Notes: generated by a model from the sequence alone, not told the origin. Positions 1 through 10,337 are shown, numbered from the stretch's first letter. The stretch: 50,713 nt of DNA from an uncultured Mycoplasma sp. (GCA_946554525.1 CAMNSE010000008.1:1-50713), one strand, 5' to 3'. Translations and numbers: made by a program.

Positions 1-68
1 AGTTTCCTATTTGTTGGAGTGTTCGCGTATTACCGTAGCATTGCTCCATTAATGTGTGAAACTAGAAC

Positions 69-99
69 ACCGTCAAACGTGTTCTATTTTTCTACCCAT
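69..99 (+). terminator. Hairpin with T-run in left repeat arm
   Basis: AGAACAC and GTGTTCT pair across an 8-base loop and are followed by ATTTTTCT. The mirror copy lies just downstream of tRNA-Gly on the minus strand (about 2500-2536), where it would serve as the tRNA terminator. It could also be a recombinase recognition palindrome, since it sits near the end of the repeat. Confidence 0.5.
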
Positions 100-155
100 A
101 TATAGCGATTAATAGTGATATTAGTTGCTTTTTTCTTGGAGAAAGGAGCGATTGT

Positions 156-2059
<1,904 letters not shown>

Positions 2060-2137
2060 TTAATATTTTTTCCTTTCCATTAACGTGTGTGTTTTGAAAT
2101 AGATTTATTGTTAGTGATTATAGTTGCTTTCCATAAT

Positions 2138-2443
2138 TTACAATGATTGATTTACAAAATTTAATATTGCCGTTAAACTTCTTTTATTCTCTTTTTCAAT
2201 ACTCCCTATATAGAAATCATACTTGTTTTTGCCATTCACAACACTATTAAGCATAAAACATATAACATTCTTGCGTTTCTTTTTATTAACGAAAACAATC
2301 TTAAATGGTTCTATGAATGATAAGTTAAATATGCTATTCTGTATAGAACTACCACCATAAAAGGAAATATCTATTGTCTTGTTAGTTTTGCGTTTTATAG
2401 TGTATTCAAGTGCCGTTGGAAATGTTAGATATTCTTTAGTCAT
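2138..2443 (-). CDS. Small unknown protein of the recombinase unit
   Basis: The product is 101 aa and not recognised. It has no signal peptide or membrane segment, and is basic with mixed charge. A strong AAAGGAG ribosome binding site lies 8 bases before the ATG. It lies between tRNA-Gly and the recombinase on the same strand, 78 bp upstream of the recombinase start. Its first 56 codons lie in the right inverted-repeat arm and the rest in the unique segment. Small genes beside serine integrases often encode recombination directionality factors; that role here is a guess from position only. Confidence 0.6.
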   Translation of the reverse strand: MTKEYLTFPTALEYTIKRKTNKTIDISFYGGSSIQNSIFNLSFIEPFKIVFVNKKKRKNVICFMLNSVVNGKNKYDFYIGSIEKENKRSLTAILNFVNQSL

Positions 2444-2556
2444 ACAATCGCTCCTTTCTCCAAGAAAAAAGCAACTAATATCACTATTAATCGCTATATA
2501 TGGGTAGAAAAATAGAACACGTTTGACGGTGTTCTAGTTTCACACATTAATGGAGC
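2277..2556 (-). repeat. Right arm of 280-bp perfect inverted repeat
   Basis: Mirror copy of 43-322. The outer boundary is inside the tRNA-Gly gene (2551-2556 are its final GCTCCA). The inner boundary is in the middle of the small gene at 2138-2443, so this arm belongs to the intact gene and the left arm to a truncated duplicate. The arms read inward toward the recombinase. Confidence 0.95.
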
Positions 2557-2624
2557 GGGTGATGGGAATCGAACCCACGTTATCAGCTTGGAAGGCTGAA
2601 GCTCTACCATTAAACTACACCCGC
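2551..2624 (-). tRNA. tRNA-Gly (TCC)
   Basis: Full cloverleaf on the minus strand: acceptor GCGGGTG pairs with CACCCGC, the anticodon loop is CTTCCAA (anticodon TCC), the T loop is GTTCGATTC and the CCA end is encoded. The last six bases, GCTCCA, are also the outer end of the 280-bp inverted repeat. The 3' end of this gene is thus the junction with the recombinase unit. Confidence 0.95.
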
Positions 2625-2629
2625 ATTTC

Positions 2630-2665
2630 TTTTAGATAATATAAATTATATCATATTATCTAAAA
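2630..2665 (-). promoter_or_regulatory. AT-rich palindrome over the tRNA-Gly promoter
   Basis: Thirteen-base arms (TTTTAGATAATAT and its complement) pair perfectly across a 10-base loop, five bases upstream of the mature tRNA. On the minus strand the loop holds a TATAAT -10 box, with TTGAAA about 16 bases upstream. It may end the upstream surface-protein transcript, be a processing signal, or be an operator. A similar palindrome precedes tRNA-Gln. Confidence 0.55.
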
Positions 2666-2672
2666 ATTTCAA

Positions 2673-3368
2673 CTATATTTTATAAATTTTTGTATTCTTT
2701 TTTGCAAATCTTAAAATACCTATAATAGATATTATGCCTAAAGGTAATACAATATAACCATAATCGATACCAGTTTGTGGTCCTTCTTCAATTTCACTAC
2801 ATCTTTCCATAAAAGTATCATAGTCTACTGATTTTCCTTTATTATCAAAATAATACTTATTATCTACTACTGTACAAATATAATTGCAACATTCTTCATA
2901 GTAAGTTACTTCATCTACAACTGATCCATTCTTACCATAAAACTTTTCATCAATAATTGCACATACCATGTCATTAGTTGTTTTCTCAGCTAACACTGGC
3001 ATAATACTTGCTTCGCATTCCTCATCATTTATATTTCCTAAGAAAACTAAATCAGCAACAGAAAATGAACCATTATGACTTGTATTAGAAGTAAATTCCA
3101 TTTTATTTGATAAACCATTTTTATTTACCCAATCTGAACTAGTTTTTACACTATCAAGTACTAAGTTTTTAAGAATTAATTCTAATTTAATATGATTAAT
3201 ATCAAAATCACTAGTTACTAACACATGACATACTTCTTTAAATGTTCCATCATGTTGGTCTTCTTTAGCATCACAATAGTATCCACCAAAGCTATATGAT
3301 TTAGCACTTACATTCATTGGTAATGCTATAGCTAAAATACTAAGTAACACCATACCTAATCTCTTCAT
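2673..3368 (-). CDS. Secreted cell-wall-anchored surface protein
   Basis: The 231-aa precursor has an N-terminal signal peptide (about 1-22, ending NVSAKS). The extracellular part contains many cysteines, including a paired CC. Near the C terminus PQTG is followed by a hydrophobic stretch and a basic tail, RFAKKNTK. That is the layout of a sortase substrate, although the motif is a variant of LPXTG. The first half alternates short hydrophobic and polar stretches like a beta-sandwich and could be cohesin-like, but I cannot confirm this. The ORF has its own AGGGAGG-type ribosome binding site and stands alone. Its transcript may end at the palindrome before tRNA-Gly. No sortase gene is seen in the window. 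Confidence 0.7.
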   Translation of the reverse strand: MKRLGMVLLSILAIALPMNVSAKSYSFGGYYCDAKEDQHDGTFKEVCHVLVTSDFDINHIKLELILKNLVLDSVKTSSDWVNKNGLSNKMEFTSNTSHNGSFSVADLVFLGNINDEECEASIMPVLAEKTTNDMVCAIIDEKFYGKNGSVVDEVTYYEECCNYICTVVDNKYYFDNKGKSVDYDTFMERCSEIEEGPQTGIDYGYIVLPLGIISIIGILRFAKKNTKIYKI

Positions 3369-3511
3369 TTTAAAACCTCCCTTGTTTGTAGTTAACTATA
3401 ATAAAGGCTTTCCTCTTATTTGTCAAGAATTTATTACAAATCAGTTATATTTTGCAAAAATATTTGCAAGTATTAAAAAAATTGATATAATAAATAAAAG
3501 TAGTGATTTTA

Positions 3512-4204
3512 ATGAAATTATTTAAAAATTGGATTAAAAGTGATAATAGGAAGTTTGCTCAAGGCATGAGTTTTTCTAAAATGTTTATTATTTTTGTAAT
3601 TGGTTCATTCTTTGGTGTTATTTATGAAGAAATAGTAGGTTTTATTAAATATCATCATATTACTAGCATTTGGTATTGGCCTAACCGTCAAGGGGTTATT
3701 TATGGCCCATTCAATCCTTTATATGGTGCTGGAATTGTATTTTTAATTCTTTTACTTGGCAAGAAAAAAAGACACCCAGCTAAAACCTTTCTATACGGTG
3801 GAATTTTGGGAGGATTTATTGAATATGTGGTAAGCTATTTAATGGAATTAATTTTAGGTGTTGTATCTTGGGACTATTCTAAGCGCCCACTAAATATTAA
3901 TGGCAGAACTACAGTACCTTATATGATATTCTGGGGCTTTGCTGTTATGTTACTTATTCATATCTTTTATCCAACTATATCTAAATTAATCGAAAAGATC
4001 CCTTACAAAATTGGTAAACCTCTAGTTATTATTTTAGTAATTTTTATGACCTTAGATTTTTCTATATCTATGACCGCTCTTGGTAGACAAGCCCTAAGAC
4101 ATAAGGGATATCATCCCATAACATTTGTAGGAGAATTTTGTGATAAAGTATATACTGATGAATACCTAAAAAAAGTATATACTAACATGAAAGCAAAAAG
4201 GTAG
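3512..4204 (+). CDS. ABC_trans_CmpB-family membrane protein
   Basis: The 230-aa protein has about six hydrophobic segments and matches in style the family annotated as putative ABC transporter type IV (PF06541). The clearest mark is the WDYSKRPLNINGR segment, which family members carry as a W-Y-(S/D)-x-x-P-L-N-x-x-G-R signature. The true transport role of the family is not established. I prefer the ATG at 3512 to the in-frame GTG at 3503, because the weak AAAAG upstream is better spaced for it. The next gene starts 11 bp downstream on the same strand, so the two are probably cotranscribed. Confidence 0.75.
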   Translation: MKLFKNWIKSDNRKFAQGMSFSKMFIIFVIGSFFGVIYEEIVGFIKYHHITSIWYWPNRQGVIYGPFNPLYGAGIVFLILLLGKKKRHPAKTFLYGGILGGFIEYVVSYLMELILGVVSWDYSKRPLNINGRTTVPYMIFWGFAVMLLIHIFYPTISKLIEKIPYKIGKPLVIILVIFMTLDFSISMTALGRQALRHKGYHPITFVGEFCDKVYTDEYLKKVYTNMKAKR

Positions 4205-4214
4205 GTGACTGATT

Positions 4215-5462
4215 ATGTTGTTTGAAATAATTGGTTTAATACTAATATTAATTGGACTTTTAATGCTTTTTACCGTTTCTATTCTTGCTCGTCATAATCA
4301 TAACTATCCAGCTAAAAAAAGAGATAAACTAACTAATTTCTCTATTTTAATACCAGCAAGAGATGAATCAAAGGTTATTGAAGACTTGCTTATAAGTATT
4401 ACCAATCAAACTAAAAAAGTAAATATGAAAGATGTTTATATTATTGTTGAAGCCAAAAGCGACCCTACTATAAATATAGCAAAAAAATATGGAGCTACTA
4501 TTTTTATAAGAAAAAGTTTAGAATTAAAAAGAAAAGGATATGCTCTAAATGAACTTATAGAAGATTTAGTACAAAAAGATAAGTATTATGATGCATATTT
4601 TATTATGGATGCTGATAATGTATTAGATCCTCATTATTTGGAAGAAATGGAAAAAACATATCAAGATGGATATGATATGGCTATTGGATATCGAAATTTA
4701 AAAAATGGTAATGATTCTATTATAGCGGCTTGCTCAGGTATCACATTTTCATTTTTAAATTCTAATGGAAATGAATCAAAAAGTAAACAATCAAGAAATA
4801 TAACATTATCAGGAACAGGATTATATATTGTAGGAGATTTAATTAAAAAATGGAAATGTTTCCCCTTTCATTCACTTACTGAAGACTATGAAATGTCACT
4901 ATATTCTATAGAGCATAATTTTACATCTTACTATAATAAAGATGCAATATTTTATGATGAGCAACCAATATTTTATAAAAATACGATTAATCAAAGAATA
5001 AGATGGGTCAAAGGATATTTTTCTATTCGAAAACAGTATATCCCTAGATTTTATAAAAAGTTAAAAAATAATCCTAACTTTGGTTCATATATAACAGAAA
5101 TATTTGGTATGAGGCCATATATATTAATGATTATAGGTGCTATTCTTTATATACTAAATCAAATAATTATTATGATTAAAATTCATAACTTCGAATATCC
5201 AATTATGTATATATGTCTTTCTAAGATTATTTTAATTTTAGCACATGCATATATTCTATTTGCGTTTATGACTTCATATGTTGCTTTAAAAGATAAAGAT
5301 AAGATTAATTTAAGTAAAGAAATGCAGTTAAAAGCTATATTGTTTAGTCCTCTTTTCTTTGTAACATATGTTCCTTGTGCTATAAAAGCACTATTAAAAA
5401 AAGAAGTAATTTGGGAAAAAGTTGAACATACAAGAAATTTAAATTTAAAAAAAAGTGAATAA
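4215..5462 (+). CDS. Membrane glycosyltransferase, GT2 family
   Basis: The 415-aa protein starts with a membrane anchor (about 4-26). A GT-A domain follows with the metal-binding DAD motif (132-134), the catalytic TED (222-224) and the QRIRW signature (260-264) of processive GT2 enzymes such as cellulose, hyaluronan and poly-GlcNAc synthases. At least three membrane helices follow after residue 300. It should transfer sugar from a nucleotide donor on the inner face and may export the polymer. The polymer cannot be told from sequence. It follows the CmpB-like protein by 10 bp and ends in a terminator, so the two form a small operon, perhaps for a surface polysaccharide or glycolipid. Confidence 0.85.
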   Translation: MLFEIIGLILILIGLLMLFTVSILARHNHNYPAKKRDKLTNFSILIPARDESKVIEDLLISITNQTKKVNMKDVYIIVEAKSDPTINIAKKYGATIFIRKSLELKRKGYALNELIEDLVQKDKYYDAYFIMDADNVLDPHYLEEMEKTYQDGYDMAIGYRNLKNGNDSIIAACSGITFSFLNSNGNESKSKQSRNITLSGTGLYIVGDLIKKWKCFPFHSLTEDYEMSLYSIEHNFTSYYNKDAIFYDEQPIFYKNTINQRIRWVKGYFSIRKQYIPRFYKKLKNNPNFGSYITEIFGMRPYILMIIGAILYILNQIIIMIKIHNFEYPIMYICLSKIILILAHAYILFAFMTSYVALKDKDKINLSKEMQLKAILFSPLFFVTYVPCAIKALLKKEVIWEKVEHTRNLNLKKSE

Positions 5463-5484
5463 CTTACTAGTTGCTCACTTTTTT
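5450..5484 (+). terminator. Rho-independent terminator of the GT2 operon
   Basis: AAAAGTGA pairs with TCACTTTT, with an inner AACT/AGTT stem, and is followed by T residues. It overlaps the stop codon of the glycosyltransferase. Confidence 0.8.
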
Positions 5485-5545
5485 AAACTATAATTCTACA
5501 ATTTAAATATTCTATTAAATTAATAAATTTCTAATATTTGAAAAT

Positions 5546-6124
5546 CTATTTCATTTTGACGTTATTTTTTTTAATGTTGCTTTTTTCAGCGATTATAATA
5601 TTATCAAATAAACTATATAATCTTTCTAATAGGTCTTCATAGTTTTTAGAAGTTAAGTGTGTTTGATAGTAATTATTAACATATTTTATATAACTATCAA
5701 AAAACCATTCCAGCCAACCAATAAACGCTTCTTCTAAGTCATCATCAAAATCATCTGAATTGTAATATTCATAAATATCTTCACTATAATCTTGTCTTTT
5801 ATATGTTTTAGAAGCAACCTCACTTTGAGCATCAGACTGGTTTGCTTGCTCTTCATGTGTTGGGACTCCACTAGAAGAATATTGCCCACGTGATTTTAGC
5901 AAATCATCATATGCTTTTCTAGATTCGGCGTCCTTTAAAACACTATAAGCTTCATTTATCTTACACATCATTTCATGGCAAAAACTATTATTTGCTCCCA
6001 AGTTAACATCGGGATGATATTCCATGCATCTTCGTTTGTAAGCGATTTTAATTTCTGCTAAAGTAGCAGTTTGTGATACTCGTAGTATTTCATAAAATGT
6101 TTGATCTTGTTTATTTTTTACCAT
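5546..6124 (-). CDS. J-domain (DnaJ-like) protein
   Basis: Residues about 8-75 form a J domain with the HPD tripeptide that stimulates Hsp70 ATPase, here in YHPDVN. The rest of the 192-aa protein lacks the Gly/Phe region, zinc centre and C-terminal peptide-binding domains of true DnaJ. It has a polar linker, an acidic stretch (DDFDDDLEEAF) and an aromatic helical segment. It is thus a small, specialised co-chaperone whose client is unknown, not the housekeeping DnaJ. An AGAGGG ribosome binding site supports the ATG. The gene stands alone, on the strand opposite to the GT2 operon. Confidence 0.85.
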   Translation of the reverse strand: MVKNKQDQTFYEILRVSQTATLAEIKIAYKRRCMEYHPDVNLGANNSFCHEMMCKINEAYSVLKDAESRKAYDDLLKSRGQYSSSGVPTHEEQANQSDAQSEVASKTYKRQDYSEDIYEYYNSDDFDDDLEEAFIGWLEWFFDSYIKYVNNYYQTHLTSKNYEDLLERLYSLFDNIIIAEKSNIKKNNVKMK

Positions 6125-6181
6125 ATTATCCCTCTTTTTAATTGGTTAATATTATATAATAATATCCTATTTTTTGCAAGC

Positions 6182-6206
6182 AAAAAAGATGCTAATCTTT
6201 AGCATC
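6182..6206 (-). terminator. Terminator of the BI-1 gene
   Basis: On the minus strand GATGCTA pairs with TAGCATC across a 5-base loop and is followed by six T residues. The last codons of the gene form the upstream half of the stem. Confidence 0.85.
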
Positions 6207-6833
6207 TCCGACTATTTGGATTAGATGTAAGAAAATATTAATAAAGTCTAAATATAATTCAAATGCTCCATTAATTGCTACTACTTCATTATCTACTCCA
6301 GAATCTGATAAAATTTTCATTTTATAAACATCATAAGCAGTAAAACCAAAAAATACTATTAATGCAATAATACTAATAATAAGATCAAATGTTGAAGATC
6401 CTATAAACATATTTACTAATGCACAAATAACTACTGCAAATATCCCCATCATTAAGTATGTTCCTACTTTTGATAAATCAAGTTTAGTAGTATACCCTAT
6501 CGCTCCAAATATTCCAAATACTAAAGCAGCAATTAAGAATACATACATTACACTAGATATATTAAACACTACAAATACACTCGAAAATGTAAGACCACTA
6601 ACAAATGAATATAATAAGAAACAAATCTTAGCTGTTGTTGGCTGCATCTTATGAACTCTTGCAGAAAAAAATATTACTAATGCAAACTCTAAAACAATTA
6701 TAATCCAAAATCCTGATCCTTCAAAAATAGTCTCTAACATTTTAGTATTTATTGATACAACATAGCCTGTTACAAATGTAACGATTAGCCCTATAAACAT
6801 CCATAAAAATGTTTTGGGTAATAATTTATTCAT
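6192..6833 (-). CDS. Bax inhibitor-1 / YccA-family membrane protein
   Basis: The 213-aa protein has seven hydrophobic segments and the C-terminal signatures of the BI-1 (TMBIM/YetJ) family, notably YDVYKMK and GAFELYLDFINIFLHL. B. subtilis YetJ is a pH-sensitive calcium leak channel; other bacterial members interact with FtsH. A role in ion leak or membrane protein quality control is family inference. An AAAGGAGG ribosome binding site precedes the ATG. The stop codon lies inside a terminator hairpin, so the gene is transcribed on its own. Confidence 0.88.
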   Translation of the reverse strand: MNKLLPKTFLWMFIGLIVTFVTGYVVSINTKMLETIFEGSGFWIIIVLEFALVIFFSARVHKMQPTTAKICFLLYSFVSGLTFSSVFVVFNISSVMYVFLIAALVFGIFGAIGYTTKLDLSKVGTYLMMGIFAVVICALVNMFIGSSTFDLIISIIALIVFFGFTAYDVYKMKILSDSGVDNEVVAINGAFELYLDFINIFLHLIQIVGDAKD

Positions 6834-6909
6834 TTTATCCTCCTTTAATGATTATATTATAACATATTTTTAACTTTTAGTAAATATACGCCATTATTAA
6901 AAGCAATTT

Positions 6910-8010
6910 TTAAACATTAAATCTAAAATAAACTATATCTCCATCTTGCATTAAATAATCTTTTCCTTCTAATCTTAATTTACCAGCTTCTTTGACTTTT
7001 AATTCACTGCCAAATTCTTTTAAATCCTCAAATGTCATAACCTCAGCTTTAATAAAACCACGCTCAATATCACTATGAATTAGCCCCGCACACTTTTTAG
7101 CATTCATCCCTTTTCTAAAAGTCCATGCTCGGCATTCATCACTTCCTGCCGTAAAGAATGTTTCTAAGCCAAGAAGGTTATAAGTTGCAAATATTAATTT
7201 ATCAAGCCCACTATTTGTGATTCCAAGCTCATTTAAGAAGACTTTTTTATCATCTTCAGATAGTTCAGATAATTCACTTTCTATTTTAGCACACATTATA
7301 ATTACTCCGCTGTTTTCTTTAGCTGCATATTCCCTAACTTTTTTAGTGTATTCATTTTCTCCAATTACAATGTCATCTTCTAATACGTTGGCAACATATA
7401 TTAATGGTTTTAATGTTATAAAGCTAAAATTTTTCATAGTGTTTAGCTCTTCAATAGAAAAATCTACTAATCTTAAAGGGATGTTTTGCTCTAAGTTAGT
7501 TTTAGCTTTTGTTAAAGTATTTACTTCTAGTACAGTTTCTTTATCTTTTGTAGTCTCAGCTTTTTTTATAATTTTATTTAGTCTATTTTCTATAATCTCT
7601 AAATCGGCTAAAATAAGTTCAACATTTATAATTTCTATATCTCTAATAGGATCAGTTGCACCTTCTACATGAGTAATATTTTCATCGTCAAAGCAACGGA
7701 CTACTTCAACAATAGCATCAGTCTCTCTAATATGACTTAAAAATTTGTTTCCAAGTCCTTCTCCTTTAGAAGCACCTTTAACTAATCCCGCAATATCTGT
7801 AAATTCAAACATTGTTGGCACTACACTTTTAGGCACATACATATTCTCTAAAAATGCTAATCTCTCATCCGGCACAGTTACCATTCCCACATTGGGATCA
7901 ATTGTTGCAAACGGATAATTTGCAGCTAAGATATTCTTCTTTGTAATTGCATTAAAAAGAGTTGATTTTCCTACATTTGGAAGTCCTACTATTCCTGCTT
8001 TTAAACTCAT
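6910..8010 (-). CDS. ychF: Ribosome-binding ATPase YchF (Obg family)
   Basis: The 366-aa protein matches YchF/OLA1 along its whole length. It has the P-loop GLPNVGKSTLFN near the N terminus, the switch motif DIAGLVKGA and a C-terminal TGS-like domain ending in DGDIVYFRF. YchF members prefer ATP to GTP, bind ribosomes and are linked to stress responses. A TATAAT preceded by TGG just upstream forms an extended -10 promoter, and the start has a GGAG-type ribosome binding site. The gene lies between BI-1 and the retron on the same strand. In many Firmicutes it is close to parAB, as here, although the retron and two other genes intervene. Confidence 0.96.
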   Translation of the reverse strand: MSLKAGIVGLPNVGKSTLFNAITKKNILAANYPFATIDPNVGMVTVPDERLAFLENMYVPKSVVPTMFEFTDIAGLVKGASKGEGLGNKFLSHIRETDAIVEVVRCFDDENITHVEGATDPIRDIEIINVELILADLEIIENRLNKIIKKAETTKDKETVLEVNTLTKAKTNLEQNIPLRLVDFSIEELNTMKNFSFITLKPLIYVANVLEDDIVIGENEYTKKVREYAAKENSGVIIMCAKIESELSELSEDDKKVFLNELGITNSGLDKLIFATYNLLGLETFFTAGSDECRAWTFRKGMNAKKCAGLIHSDIERGFIKAEVMTFEDLKEFGSELKVKEAGKLRLEGKDYLMQDGDIVYFRFNV

Positions 8011-8063
8011 AATTAATCACTCCAGTAACGATATTATACCATACTTTATTTCTATATAGAAGA

Positions 8064-8981
8064 TTACTTTTTTATTTTTATAACATTGTCTTCTTTATTA
8101 ACTAAACTAACATAATTTATTCTTCCTTTAATTTTTAGCATGTAATTTTTATCCTTACTATTTATTTTTTCTAAATGATTATCTAGCCCATATTTATTAA
8201 TATAATATAGCTCCTGTCTTAGTTTCTTTCGATAACTTTTAGGTGTATTTAATTTATTATTTACTATTACTCCTGTTACTAATTGTCTAGAATAATTACG
8301 AAGAACTTGCGTTTTTTTCTCATTCAAGTTAAAACCTAATGTGTTTAAAAAAGATTCCACTTTGTTTTTTAATTTATTAGTGTTAAAATCTCCTGAGAAA
8401 GTTAAGTCATCACAATACCTAGTATAACTGATATTCTTTTCTTTACAATATCCTCCAATATATTCATCAAAGTTTTTCATAGCAAGATTTGATAGCATAG
8501 GAGATGTAGGTGCACCTTGGGGTAAATAATCATCATATGTACATAATTTGATTAATAATACTTTTATTTGTGGTGGAAATATATTACTAGGCATTGCCTG
8601 GTATAAATGCTCAAATGTTATATTTTCAAAAAAATTTTTAATATCTAGTTTTAAAATTACTTTTTTATTAATATGTGGTATAGCATTATTTTTGATAGAT
8701 ATATTGGGCAAATAACTAGTAGCATATTCTGAGGCTTTTAATCCATATAAAATATGCTTTAAAATATTTTTTTGAATATTTTTTAAGAATGGATTTGGAA
8801 CCAATAATTCTCTTTTAGTTCCATCTTTTTTATTTATATATTTTTTAGTGTAGTATTTTTTATTATTATTACTAATAGCATATAAAGAATTTAATATTTT
8901 TTCATTAGAATTGTTTTTTTTAATTAAATCTAGGGATAAAATAAATTCCTTTAAGTTTTCTTTATCTAAATACTTCCACAT
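8064..8981 (-). CDS. Retron reverse transcriptase
   Basis: The 305-aa protein has all the RT motifs: LDIKNFF with the first catalytic Asp113, LPQGAPTSP (153-161) and the YCDD box (189-192). Retron-specific marks are present too: NAIPH (99-103, the NAxxH motif) and LVTGVIV (234-240, the VTG motif). There is no maturase or endonuclease domain, which excludes a group II intron. Retron RTs prime on a 2'-OH of the msr RNA and make a branched RNA-DNA molecule that guards a toxic effector in phage defence. The start has AGGTGA 5 bases ahead. A well-formed msr-msd RNA lies directly upstream at 8997-9174. No effector is fused to the RT and none lies downstream, where ychF follows. Confidence 0.93.
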   Translation of the reverse strand: MWKYLDKENLKEFILSLDLIKKNNSNEKILNSLYAISNNNKKYYTKKYINKKDGTKRELLVPNPFLKNIQKNILKHILYGLKASEYATSYLPNISIKNNAIPHINKKVILKLDIKNFFENITFEHLYQAMPSNIFPPQIKVLLIKLCTYDDYLPQGAPTSPMLSNLAMKNFDEYIGGYCKEKNISYTRYCDDLTFSGDFNTNKLKNKVESFLNTLGFNLNEKKTQVLRNYSRQLVTGVIVNNKLNTPKSYRKKLRQELYYINKYGLDNHLEKINSKDKNYMLKIKGRINYVSLVNKEDNVIKIKK

Positions 8982-8996
8982 AGAATCACCTTTTTA

Positions 8997-9174
8997 AAAA
9001 GCAGTACTAAAATATTATCTTATTTTGTGTAAGTGTACATAAGATAACGCAAGTTATCGTTAGCCTTTAGGCGAGGTACACCAAAGCAATAATAAGTTAA
9101 ATGAATTAGATATAAAACTATCTACAACGACTCGCTATAGATCTTACTTAAAGTAAGTAGTGCTACTGCTTTTC
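8997..9174 (-). ncRNA. Retron msr-msd RNA
   Basis: On the minus strand the RNA begins with AAAAGCAGTA (a1, 9164-9173) and ends with the exact complement TACTGCTTTT (a2, 8997-9006), the classical 10-bp a1/a2 pairing. The G directly after a1, in AGTAGC, is the likely branching guanosine. The msr then has a hairpin CTTACT/AGTAAG and a second one ATCTA/TAGAT. The msd half has nested stems: GTGTAC/GTACAC enclosing GCCT/AGGC and GATAAC/GTTATC. The RT start codon follows 15 bases after a2. Stem positions are read by eye, so the msr/msd boundary is approximate. Confidence 0.85.
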
Positions 9175-9180
9175 TGGAAT

Positions 9181-9209
9181 ATTATAGCAAAAAAAGAAGC
9201 TAGTGTAAA
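9181..9209 (-). promoter_or_regulatory. Promoter of the retron
   Basis: On the minus strand TTTACA (9204-9209), a 17-base spacer and TATAAT (9181-9186), with an extended TGC before the -10. Initiation about 7 bases downstream falls at 9174, exactly the start of the retron RNA. The promoter overlaps the terminator of the preceding gene. Confidence 0.85.
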
Positions 9210-9213
9210 CTAG
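9191..9213 (-). terminator. Terminator of the two-TM gene
   Basis: On the minus strand AGCTAGT pairs with ACTAGCT across TTAC and is followed by TCTTTTTTT. It separates the upstream gene from the retron RNA. The retron -35 box lies in its loop. Confidence 0.85.
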
Positions 9214-10251
9214 CTATATTCCTAATTTTGCTTGGCTTTCATCTTCTAGTGATCTTACTACAGGTTTATCTTCACCAGTCAGTTGTTCTCTTAGACTTTC
9301 TTCGATTTGTGCTATAGTTTGATCATATTCAGCATATTGATTTTTATCAACCACAGAATTCATATTTATTTTAGCTTCTAAATTAAGTAATCTTTGGAAA
9401 AATTGCAGATCAATATCATACTCATAAACTAAAGGTTGTTCATCTTTATTTTGGCGTGCTTCTTCTAATTTTACTTTGTAATCTCCTAACATAGCATATA
9501 ATTCTTTTTGATATAATTTTTGACTTTCTATACAAAGATTTTTAATTATATTTTGAATTAAATTTATTTGATTAACAATTTTCTTTTTAATATCACTATT
9601 TGGATTTTTAACGCTTTTAATAGTTTTTTGCTTTTGAATCTCATCTGAATCTATACTACTTTTATAATATTGTCCATTAATAAAAATTCTACCTATTTCT
9701 TTAACAGCACTTAAAAATGCAGGAAAATGCCGTTTTATGAATACTGCTGATGCTTGAGCAATAAGTGACATAAGCATAAAATCAATTATTTTCGTTTGTC
9801 CAAATCCATTTATAAAAATCATACCTAATACTAAAAAAGTCATAGGGGTTATTGCAATTAATAGTTTATTTGCTTTTAAATAGTCCATTAGTTTTACTCT
9901 ATGAATTTCATCTTCTTTTTCTAGAAAACGGTCTATAACAAGTCTCCAGGTAGAATGCTTTTCTGTTTTATATTTTCTTTTATTAAATTGTCTTTTGATA
10001 ATTCCTAATTCTTCTATTATTCTATCTGGCAAATTTTCTTTTGTTATATAGTAATATTCATTATCTTGTTTATAAATTATTTCTTCATCTGTTTCATTAA
10101 ATTCAGTTATATTGCCTTTCCTAACAAGCTCTTTTAACTTTTTGAAATATTTGCTAGTTGGAATGGAATCGCCAAAGCATTTATTTACTCCATATCTTAC
10201 TACAAAATATGGCGCTCCTAAAAAGGAAACTTCAACATAATCTTGTTTCAT
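9214..10251 (-). CDS. Unknown two-transmembrane protein next to retron
   Basis: The 345-aa protein is not recognised. A soluble N-terminal part (about 1-125) is followed by two membrane helices (about 130-149 and 154-172) with a short loop, then a long polar, glutamine- and lysine-rich helical C-terminal part (about 180-345). No enzyme motif is seen. It has its own promoter and a strong AAAGGGGG ribosome binding site, and ends in a terminator before the retron RNA, so it is transcribed separately. Two-TM proteins are known retron effectors (type IV, Ec48), which makes a functional link worth testing. The separate transcription and larger size argue for caution. Confidence 0.6.
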   Translation of the reverse strand: MKQDYVEVSFLGAPYFVVRYGVNKCFGDSIPTSKYFKKLKELVRKGNITEFNETDEEIIYKQDNEYYYITKENLPDRIIEELGIIKRQFNKRKYKTEKHSTWRLVIDRFLEKEDEIHRVKLMDYLKANKLLIAITPMTFLVLGMIFINGFGQTKIIDFMLMSLIAQASAVFIKRHFPAFLSAVKEIGRIFINGQYYKSSIDSDEIQKQKTIKSVKNPNSDIKKKIVNQINLIQNIIKNLCIESQKLYQKELYAMLGDYKVKLEEARQNKDEQPLVYEYDIDLQFFQRLLNLEAKINMNSVVDKNQYAEYDQTIAQIEESLREQLTGEDKPVVRSLEDESQAKLGI

Positions 10252-10278
10252 ATTTTATCCCCCTTTAAATCGCCATAT

Positions 10279-10307
10279 ATGTTATCATATAATCAGCAAA
10301 ATGTCAA
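10279..10307 (-). promoter_or_regulatory. Promoter of the two-TM gene
   Basis: On the minus strand TTGACA (10302-10307), a 17-base spacer and TAACAT (10279-10284), ahead of the AAAGGGGG ribosome binding site. It makes the two-TM gene a separate unit from the peptidase gene. Confidence 0.6.
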
Positions 10308-10337
10308 ATTTCAAAAGAAAAATCACTTTATGCTTGT

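Noticed and set aside
1-42. Second tRNA remnant at the left end
   Set aside because: The sequence cannot be folded into a T arm or acceptor stem; only the GCTCCA from 43 matches the tRNA-Gly end.
7217-7672. Open frame of 151 codons antisense to ychF
   Set aside because: It is the mirror of a strongly conserved gene and has no ribosome binding site or promoter.
8064-8981. Group II intron or diversity-generating retroelement RT
   Set aside because: There is no maturase domain, no intron structure or template/variable repeat, and the VTG and NAxxH motifs fit retrons.
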